Source: Kofleriaceae bacterium
Lineage (GTDB): Bacteria; Myxococcota_A; Polyangia; Haliangiales; Haliangiaceae
NCBI GenBank assembly: GCA_018057825.1
Contig: JAGPCY010000023.1
Coordinates: 62,001 to 126,000, forward strand
Direction of reading: 5' to 3'
Length of the DNA: 64,000 nt
Part shown: piece after piece, positions 58,138 to 64,000 of the stretch
Layout: each line of letters starts with the position of its first letter
Numbering within the stretch: the first letter of the stretch is position 1
Notes under the pieces: model-generated
Database searches by the model: none
The model's input: the letters and a program-made list of their open reading frames with translations, nothing else
Told to the model about the DNA's origin: nothing
Made by a program: the position numbers and the translations under genes

Positions 58138-59618
58138 TCGACGCCGCCGTCAGCTCCACCGTCCGTCCCACCGTCGGGCCCCCGGCCACCTCGGCGTGGT
58201 CGACCCGAACCCTCCTCGCCATCGGCGCCGCGCTGATCGTCCTGGCCGCCTACCGATGGAGCGTCGGCCTGGCGGTCTGGCTCGCGCCGGTGCCGTTTTT
58301 GCTCGTGCTCCGCCGCAGCGCGCGCTGGCGCGATCGGCTGGTCGTCCTGGGCGTCATCGTCCTCGCCACGATCGCGCAGGTCGGCAAGATCATCACCGAC
58401 CCGATCCCGTGGGTCCTGGTGGTGCCGTTCGCGCTGCCCTCGGCGCTGTCGGCGTGGCTGGTGGTCGTGGCCGCCGACGCGATCCGCCGCCGTCGCGGCG
58501 AGCTGGCCGGCGTCCTCGGCTTCGTGGCCGTGACCGGGCTCGGCGAGTGGCTGACCTTCGCCCACTCGCCGCTCGGCCTGTGGGGCACCGCGGCGTCGGC
58601 CCAGACCACCAACCTGCCGCTCCTCCAGCTCGCCAGCCTGGTCGGCCCCGCCGGCATCGGGATGGTCGTCGCCGCGGTGCCGGCCGCCCTGGCCAGCGTG
58701 CTCGCCGAGCCGCTGGCGCGCGATCGTCGACGCACCGCGCTGGTGGTCGCCGTCGCGGTCGGCGCGGTCCACGCCTGGGGCGCGATCCGGTTGTTCGCCC
58801 CGTTGCCCGGCCCGACGGTGCGGGTGGCCGCGATCGTCACCGACGTCGGCCCGGGCGCCGACGGGTTGCCCGACGCTGCCGCCCTCGCGGCCAACACCGA
58901 CACGCTGTTCGCGCGCACTGCGGTCGCCGCCGCCCGCGGCGCCCAGGTCGTGGTGTGGAACGAGGCCGCCACGGTCGTCGAGCCCGCCGAGGAGCCGGCC
59001 TTGATCGCGCGCGGTCGCGCCGCCGCGGTCGCGCACCAGCTCGATCTGGTCATGGCCTACGGCGTGGTGGTCGAGCGGTCGCCGATCCGCTACGACAACA
59101 AGTACGTCTGGTTTGGCCCGGACGGCGTCATCGTCGAGACCTATCGCAAGCACCACCCGGTCCCCGGCGAACCGTCGCTGCGCGGCACCGCGCCGCTCCT
59201 CGCCCACACCCGGCCGTGGGGTCGAGGCGCCGGCGCGATCTGCTACGACTACGACTTCCCGTCGGTGGCCCGCGCCCACGGTCGGCTCGGCGCCGGCCTG
59301 GTGGTGGTGCCGTCGTCGGACTGGCGCGGCATCGACCCCTACCACACCGAGCTGGCGCGGGTCGGCGCGATCAGCGGCGGCTTCGCGGTGGTCCGCCCGG
59401 TGCGGTGGGCGACCTCGGCGGCCTTCGACGCCTACGGCCGGACGCGCGCCACCATGGCCAGCCGCGAGGACAACGATCGGATCATGATCGCCACGGTGCC
59501 GGTCACGCCGGTGCCGACCCTGTACGCCCGCCTCGGCGACACCCCGCTGGTCGTGATCAACCTCATGGTCCTCGGCGGGGTGGGCCTGATCGGGCGGCGG
59601 CGACGTCGGCGCCCGTGA
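58134..59618 (+). CDS. Lnt-like membrane carbon-nitrogen hydrolase (apolipoprotein N-acyltransferase family)
   Basis: A 494-residue protein with six or so membrane segments (about 25-225), then a nitrilase-fold domain (about 228-450). The catalytic triad is Glu277 (VVWNEAATV), Lys339 (TYRKHHPVPGE) and Cys370 (GAICYDYDFP). This plan equals that of apolipoprotein N-acyltransferases, but housekeeping Lnt genes are usually not in a TetR-controlled pair. A specialised acyl- or amide-transfer on lipoproteins or lipids is possible. A C-terminal membrane helix with a poly-Arg end (GRRRRRRP) anchors the tail inside. Confidence 0.8.
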   Translation: MIDAAVSSTVRPTVGPPATSAWSTRTLLAIGAALIVLAAYRWSVGLAVWLAPVPFLLVLRRSARWRDRLVVLGVIVLATIAQVGKIITDPIPWVLVVPFALPSALSAWLVVVAADAIRRRRGELAGVLGFVAVTGLGEWLTFAHSPLGLWGTAASAQTTNLPLLQLASLVGPAGIGMVVAAVPAALASVLAEPLARDRRRTALVVAVAVGAVHAWGAIRLFAPLPGPTVRVAAIVTDVGPGADGLPDAAALAANTDTLFARTAVAAARGAQVVVWNEAATVVEPAEEPALIARGRAAAVAHQLDLVMAYGVVVERSPIRYDNKYVWFGPDGVIVETYRKHHPVPGEPSLRGTAPLLAHTRPWGRGAGAICYDYDFPSVARAHGRLGAGLVVVPSSDWRGIDPYHTELARVGAISGGFAVVRPVRWATSAAFDAYGRTRATMASREDNDRIMIATVPVTPVPTLYARLGDTPLVVINLMVLGGVGLIGRRRRRRP

Positions 59619-59672
59619 TACCGTGGTCGGACCGGGCGCTGGCCGTTCCGCCCGGACAACCCCGGGAGCTCC

Positions 59673-60200
59673 ATGTCGCGCCTCGTCCGCTTCGCCGTCG
59701 CCGCCGCCCTCACTCCGCTCGCGCTCACCGCCGCCGCGTGCGGTGACGATCCCTCGCCGCTCCTCGGGGTCTGGCAGGTCACCGCCCACACCGCCAACCC
59801 GGCGGGCTGCGACGCCGAGGGCCCGGCGGTCGCCGAGCCGCCGTTCATCAAGTTCATCGAGGGCGAGTTCTTCGGGCAGGAGTTCGTCGAGCGGGTCGAC
59901 TGCACCTCGGCCACGATGTGCGACGAGGGCGGCAACCTGTTCGGCGAGCTGTACACCGAGGACATCCCCAACGGCCTGCGCTCCTCGATCTACGCGTCGT
60001 CGGGCGACAGCACCGCCTGCGTGCTGTCGGGCAGCCGCGCCGACGCCACGATCGTGAACGGCGTGCTGCGGATCGAGAAGCGCAGCTACGCGTCGGGCAC
60101 CTTGGCCGGCGTCACGTGCGAGCCCGAGACCGCCGAGGCGATGCTCGCGACCTTGCCGTGCGTCGAGCTCGAGGTCACGACCGGCACCAAGGTCGACTAG
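59673..60200 (+). CDS. Small cysteine-rich lipoprotein
   Basis: A 175-residue lipoprotein with a signal RLVRFAVAAALTPLALTAAAC. The mature part has six cysteines and a beta-strand pattern starting LLGVWQVTAHT, which recalls lipocalin-like small envelope proteins. No specific family can be named. It follows the Lnt-like gene by 54 bp on the same strand and is followed immediately after its TAG by an SGAGRC tract. Confidence 0.65.
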   Translation: MSRLVRFAVAAALTPLALTAAACGDDPSPLLGVWQVTAHTANPAGCDAEGPAVAEPPFIKFIEGEFFGQEFVERVDCTSATMCDEGGNLFGELYTEDIPNGLRSSIYASSGDSTACVLSGSRADATIVNGVLRIEKRSYASGTLAGVTCEPETAEAMLATLPCVELEVTTGTKVD

Positions 60201-60350
60201 GGGCGGAGGCCGAGACCGAGACCGAGACCGAGGCCGAGGCCGAGACCGAGACCGAGGCGGAGGCCGAGTCCGAGACCGAGACCGAGGAGGAGTCCGAGAC
60301 CGAGGCCGAGGCCGAGGCGGAGGCCGAGATCGAGACCGAGACCGAGGCCG
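60201..60350 (+). repeat. SGAGRC hexamer tract 5 (after the small lipoprotein gene)
   Basis: About 150 bp of SGAGRC units directly behind the TAG of the lipoprotein gene, before a gene on the same strand. This is the only one of the five tracts not between convergent genes. It therefore shows that the tract belongs to the 3' side of the upstream gene rather than to convergence itself. Confidence 0.95.
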
Positions 60351-60433
60351 CTGCGACGCGCTGACGCGCGCGACATCGTGCCGCGCGCCGTGGTGGTTCG
60401 CGGGCTCACCGATCCTTGCTCGGGGGTAGGTTC

Positions 60434-63124
60434 GTGCCCACGATCCTCGAGGTGGAACCCGCGGCCTGGAGCCCTCCTGCCGAGTTCGACGACCTGGAGC
60501 TGATCCGGCCGCTCGGTGCGGGCGGCATGGGCGCGGTGTTCCTGGCGCGCGAGCGCCGGCTCGATCGCTTGGTCGCGGTGAAGTTCGTCGCCACCGGCAC
60601 CCGCGATCCCCACGCGGCGGCGCGCTTCCGGATCGAGGCGCGGGCCCTGGCCCGCTTGCAGCACCCCAACATCGTCGCGGTCTATCGGCTCGGCGAGGTC
60701 GAGGGGCGGCCGTACCTCGCCTACGAGTACGTCGACGGGCAGCGCGTCGATCACCTGCATCGGCCGCTGGGCTGGCCGCAGGTCCTGGCGATCTTGCTCG
60801 GGGTCGCCCGCGGCCTGGCGGCGGCGCACGCCGCCGGGGTCCTGCATCGCGATCTCAAGCCGTCCAACCTGATGCTCGGGCCGGGCGGCGACGTCAAGAT
60901 CCTCGACTTCGGCCTGGCGCGGATCTTCGATCCGACCTCGGGCCTCGAGGCCGACGCCTCGGACGCCGATCCCTTCGTCCTGCCGCCGCTGGCCAGCACC
61001 ACCGCGACCTGGGACGCCAGCGCCGGCCCGGCCGACTCGTCGGGGCGCCTGACCTCCCACGGCCACCTGGTCGGGACGCCGCTCTACCTGGCGCCCGAGC
61101 TGTGGGGCGGTGAGTCGCCGACCCCGCGGGTCGATCTCTACGCCCTCGGGCTCATCGCCTACGAGCTCCTGCTCGGCTTCCATCCGCGCGAGCCGCTGTC
61201 GGGGATCGAGCTGGCCCAGCAGGTGCGGAACCGCGAGCTGCCGCGGTTGTCCGAGGAGGTGCCGGCGGCGCCGCGGCCGCTGACCGAGCTGATCGATCGC
61301 CTGGTCGCCCGCGATCCCGCGGCCCGGCCGGCCTCGGCTCAGATCGTGCGCGACGAGCTCGAGATCTTGCGCGCGCTGTACCGGCCGTTCGTCGGCGGGG
61401 CGCTGGCCGCCGCCGCCGACGAGGTCGGCGCGTCCTTCGAGCGCGTCAGCCGGCGCGGCATCGCGCTGACCGAGGAGTTCTACGCGCGCTGGTTCGCCGC
61501 CGATCCGTCCCTGCCGCCGCTGTTCGGCAACTCGATGGCGCTACAGCCGCGCATGCTCATGGCCGCCCTCAAGCTCGCGGTCGAGCACCTGCGCGACCCC
61601 GCGGCCCTGGTCGCGATCGTCGAGGACATCGGCCGCCGTCACGCCGGCAAGGGCGTGCGCCCCGAGCACTTCACGTCGATGGGGACGGCGATGATCGCGA
61701 CCCTCGAGGCCTTCGATCCCGCCTGGACCGAGGAGGCCCGCCGCGGCTGGTCGACCGCGTGGAGCGGCATCGCCCAGGTGCTGCGGCGGTCGCTCGCTGA
61801 CGTCGAGCCGGCGCCGACGCCGTCGGGGGCGCGCTGGCGATCGATCCTGCCACCCGAGCCGCCGCGCACCCACTGGCAGGTCACGCCCAGCGGCGACGTC
61901 GCCTGGCAGGAGATCGGCCACGGCCCGGTCGACGTGCTGGTCCTCGGCGAGTGGGTCACCGACGTCGAGGCGAGCTGGCGCCACCCGCTGGTCGCCGGGT
62001 TCTGGCTCGGCCTGGCCGAGGGCCACCGCCTGCTGCTCTTCGACCGGCGCGGCACCGGGTTGTCGACCCGCGGCGTGGCCCCGACCTTGGCCGCCCACGT
62101 CGACGACGTCTTGACGGTGCTGGCCGCCGCCGGGTCGGATCGGCCGATCGTGGTCGCCCTGGGGGACGCCGCCGCCGCCGCCGCGCTGTTCGCCGCGACC
62201 CACCCGCGGCGGGTCCGGGCCGTGATCTTCGTCGGCGGAGGCCTGGCCGAGCCCGCGAGCGCCAGCGACCTGGCCGCCGAGCTGCGCGCCGGCTGGGGCG
62301 GACCGGTTCGCCTCGGCGCGCTGGCGCCGAGCCTGGTCGACGATCCGGCCTATCGCCACTGGTGGGCGGGCCTGCTGCGCGGCGCGGCGACTCCGACGTG
62401 CGCGATCGCGCTGCTCGATCGCGCCCGGGCCACCGACGTCACTCCGGTGCTGGCCGCGATCCGGGTCCCGACCCTGGTGCTCCACCGGACCGACGACCGC
62501 GTGACGCCACCCGAGGCCGCTCACCGCCTCGCCGCGGCGATCCCGAGCGCGCGCCGGCTCGAGCTGCCGGGCGCCGATCACGTGCCGTGGGCCGGCGACG
62601 CCGACGCCATCGTCGTCGCGATCCGCGAGTTCCTCGACCAGGTGCCGACCGACGTCGCCACGCCGGTGGTCGCCGGCGCGGTCCTGGCGGTGGCGGCGCC
62701 GCACGCCGACGAGCGGTTGCGCGCGGCGGTCTCGGCCGAGGCCGCGCGCCACGGCGGCGTCGAGGTCGAGCCCCGCCCGGGCCTCCTCGCCCAGAAGGTG
62801 TTCGATCGCCCGGCCGCCGCGCTGGCGTGCGCGCGGGCGCTGCTCGTCGGAGGACCGTCGATCGGCGCGGCGATCGCGATCGGCCTCGACGTCGGTCCCC
62901 TCGAGCACGGCCGTCGGGTCGACGGGCCGGCGCTGGCGCGCGCCGCCACCCTCGCGACCGTGGCGCGCCCCGGGCAGCTCATCGCCTCGGCCGCGCTCTA
63001 CCACCTGGTCGCGGACCCGGCGGTGACCGAGCTCGAGCCGATCGAGCTCGACGGTGAGCCCGCGTTCGCGAGCGCGCTCGCCGGCGGTACCCCGAGCCGA
63101 CATCCCCAGGCGCGCTCGGCCTGA
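60434..63124 (+). CDS. Ser/Thr kinase - globin - alpha/beta hydrolase - degenerate cyclase fusion
   Basis: An 896-residue protein from GTG 60434 (an in-frame TTG at 60416 is less likely). Kinase domain (about 22-318): GAGGMGAV, Lys50, HRDLKPSN (138-145) and DFG (158-160), all intact. Globin domain (about 327-455): EEFYARWF with DPSLPPLFG, Gln371 at the E7-like place, and proximal His403 in GRRHAGKGVRPEHF, as in flavohaemoglobin-type globins. Alpha/beta hydrolase domain (about 485-750): LLFDRRGTGLSTRG and DDRVTPPE are present, with His in ADHVPWAG, but the nucleophile elbow reads ALGDAAAAA with no serine. The C-terminal domain (about 760-880) resembles the cyclase homology domain found behind such hydrolases, without metal-binding Asp. 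It is probably a haem-based oxygen or NO sensor that controls a kinase. Confidence 0.85.
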   Translation: MPTILEVEPAAWSPPAEFDDLELIRPLGAGGMGAVFLARERRLDRLVAVKFVATGTRDPHAAARFRIEARALARLQHPNIVAVYRLGEVEGRPYLAYEYVDGQRVDHLHRPLGWPQVLAILLGVARGLAAAHAAGVLHRDLKPSNLMLGPGGDVKILDFGLARIFDPTSGLEADASDADPFVLPPLASTTATWDASAGPADSSGRLTSHGHLVGTPLYLAPELWGGESPTPRVDLYALGLIAYELLLGFHPREPLSGIELAQQVRNRELPRLSEEVPAAPRPLTELIDRLVARDPAARPASAQIVRDELEILRALYRPFVGGALAAAADEVGASFERVSRRGIALTEEFYARWFAADPSLPPLFGNSMALQPRMLMAALKLAVEHLRDPAALVAIVEDIGRRHAGKGVRPEHFTSMGTAMIATLEAFDPAWTEEARRGWSTAWSGIAQVLRRSLADVEPAPTPSGARWRSILPPEPPRTHWQVTPSGDVAWQEIGHGPVDVLVLGEWVTDVEASWRHPLVAGFWLGLAEGHRLLLFDRRGTGLSTRGVAPTLAAHVDDVLTVLAAAGSDRPIVVALGDAAAAAALFAATHPRRVRAVIFVGGGLAEPASASDLAAELRAGWGGPVRLGALAPSLVDDPAYRHWWAGLLRGAATPTCAIALLDRARATDVTPVLAAIRVPTLVLHRTDDRVTPPEAAHRLAAAIPSARRLELPGADHVPWAGDADAIVVAIREFLDQVPTDVATPVVAGAVLAVAAPHADERLRAAVSAEAARHGGVEVEPRPGLLAQKVFDRPAAALACARALLVGGPSIGAAIAIGLDVGPLEHGRRVDGPALARAATLATVARPGQLIASAALYHLVADPAVTELEPIELDGEPAFASALAGGTPSRHPQARSA

Positions 63125-63206
63125 GCCTGGGCGCCCGCGGGCGCGCGGCGCGATCGTGCGGTCGACCCGTCCTGCGCGACGCCGGCGATTGCTAGGCTCT
63201 CGGCCG

Positions 63207-64000
63207 ATGGCGCGCCACGCCGACGACGACCGACCGAAGCGGGCCGGGCTCGGTGAGCTGGCTCTGGCGTTCCTGCGCCTCGGCTGCCTGTCGTTCGGCG
63301 GACCGATCGCGCACCTCGGCTACCTGCGGGCCGAGTTCGTCGAGCGCCGGGCCTGGCTCGACGATCGCGGCTACGCCGAGCTGGTCGCGCTGTGTCAGTT
63401 CCTGCCCGGGCCGGCGTCGAGCCAGGTGGTGTTCGCCCTCGGGATGCACCGGGCCGGCTTGCGCGGCGCGCTGCTCGCGTCCCTGTGCTTCACGCTGCCG
63501 TCCGCGCTCTTGATGATCGCGTTTGCCTACGGCGTCGCCGACGTCGCCGGGCTCGGCCAGGCCGGCTGGCTCCACGGCCTCAAGCTGGCCGCGGTCGGCG
63601 TCGTGGCCCAGGCGGTCTGGGGCATGGGCCGCAAGCTGTGCCCCGACCGCCGGCGGGCCGCGCTCTCGATCGCCGCCGCCGCGGTCCTCTTGCTCGCGCC
63701 CGGCGCCTGGGCTCAGCTCGCCGTGATCGCCGGCGCCGGCGTGCTTGGCTGGTGGTGGTACCGCGGCGCGGGCGCGGTCGAGCCGGCCGACGGCGCGGCT
63801 CCTTCGGCCACCGGCCGGCGCGCGGCGCTGGCGGCGCTCGCGGTCTTCGCCGCGCTGCTCGTCGGCTTGCCCGTGCTGGCGTCGACGACCGGCGCGCGCG
63901 AGGTCGCGGTCTTCGATGGCTTCTACCGCGCCGGGGCGATGGTGTTCGGCGGCGGCCACGTGGTCTTGCCGCTCCTGCGCGTCGAGGTCGTCGCGCCGGG
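63207..64000 (+). CDS. chrA: Chromate transporter (ChrA/CHR family), 3' truncated
   Basis: The first 264 codons of a CHR-family transporter. The typical N-terminal half is clear: LRLGCLSFGGPIAHLGYLR, EFVERRAWLDDRGYAELVAL and CQFLPGPASSQ. These are followed by hydrophobic helices, and near the window end the second-half repeat FYRAGAMVFGGGHVVLPLL appears. CHR proteins export chromate by proton or sulfate exchange in many bacteria, though some are of unknown substrate. ATG 63207 is used. No ChrB-type regulator is seen upstream. Confidence 0.9.
   Translation, partial: MARHADDDRPKRAGLGELALAFLRLGCLSFGGPIAHLGYLRAEFVERRAWLDDRGYAELVALCQFLPGPASSQVVFALGMHRAGLRGALLASLCFTLPSALLMIAFAYGVADVAGLGQAGWLHGLKLAAVGVVAQAVWGMGRKLCPDRRRAALSIAAAAVLLLAPGAWAQLAVIAGAGVLGWWWYRGAGAVEPADGAAPSATGRRAALAALAVFAALLVGLPVLASTTGAREVAVFDGFYRAGAMVFGGGHVVLPLLRVEVVAP

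Overview
The window is very GC-rich and densely coded, with strong third-position GC. It most likely comes from a member of the Myxococcota (a predatory or saprophytic myxobacterial lineage). The evidence is the Ser/Thr kinases fused to AAA-ATPase/TPR or other sensor modules, an FHA-domain sigma-54-type activator, many lipoproteins ending their signal peptides in A-A-C or similar, a MYXO-CTERM-like tail on a trypsin-like protein, and a DUF4157 (eCIS-core) protein. I see no rRNA, tRNA, CRISPR array, insertion sequence or integrase. Species assignment is not possible by eye.

Layout. 1-893: end of an unknown gene, a 20-codon micro-ORF and a methyltransferase, chained by ATGA overlaps. 902-9503: a divergent sigma-54 activator, a textbook -24/-12 promoter at 2009-2024, and a seven-gene overlapping operon. 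The operon has a receiver-like protein and six subunits of a membrane complex related to hydrogenase-4/formate hydrogenlyase. Its large subunit lacks the Ni-Fe cysteines, so I read it as an Ehr (energy-converting hydrogenase-related) complex. 9528-13361: a C39-like peptidase, a SUKH protein and a SulP transporter. 13422-20325: a 2,046-residue macroglobulin-like protein and a secreted M15/extensin-like protein. 20626-24492: a periplasmic metal (probably copper) cluster with multicopper oxidase, TolC-like channel and His- and Cys-rich small proteins. 24532-27061: a serine hydrolase and an MFS transporter. 27125-29433: two SPFH proteins.

29637-33093 is a three-gene operon that encodes four activities: a nucleotidyltransferase fused to a 2-deoxy-scyllo-inosose-synthase-like sugar-phosphate cyclase, a short-chain dehydrogenase and a PfkB kinase. 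It looks like a compact route to an activated cyclitol. 33318-38139 is an envelope protein-processing operon: a phospholipase-A2-motif lipoprotein, a parvulin-like lipoprotein, a trypsin-like protein without a signal peptide, and an S41 protease.

38256-64000 is regulatory and envelope-rich: two kinase-ATPase-TPR giants, a DUF4157-OmpA protein, Ig-like and cytochrome/beta-propeller lipoproteins, an FHA activator with an altered GAFTGA loop, and a papain-like/PLL-lectin protein. It continues with a leaderless TetR gene coupled to an Lnt-like enzyme. A kinase-globin-alpha/beta hydrolase-degenerate cyclase fusion follows, and the window ends in a truncated ChrA.

Two patterns cross the whole window. 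First, five intergenic tracts of the hexamer SGAGRC each begin just after a stop codon. All five have the same polarity (GGAGGC units first, CGAGRC units later), and all have the purine-rich strand in the sense of the gene they follow. Four of the five lie between convergent genes, and no U-tract terminator is seen. Second, genes are packed with 4-bp ATGA/GTGA/TTGA overlaps, and at least two promoters are placed so that transcripts would be almost leaderless.
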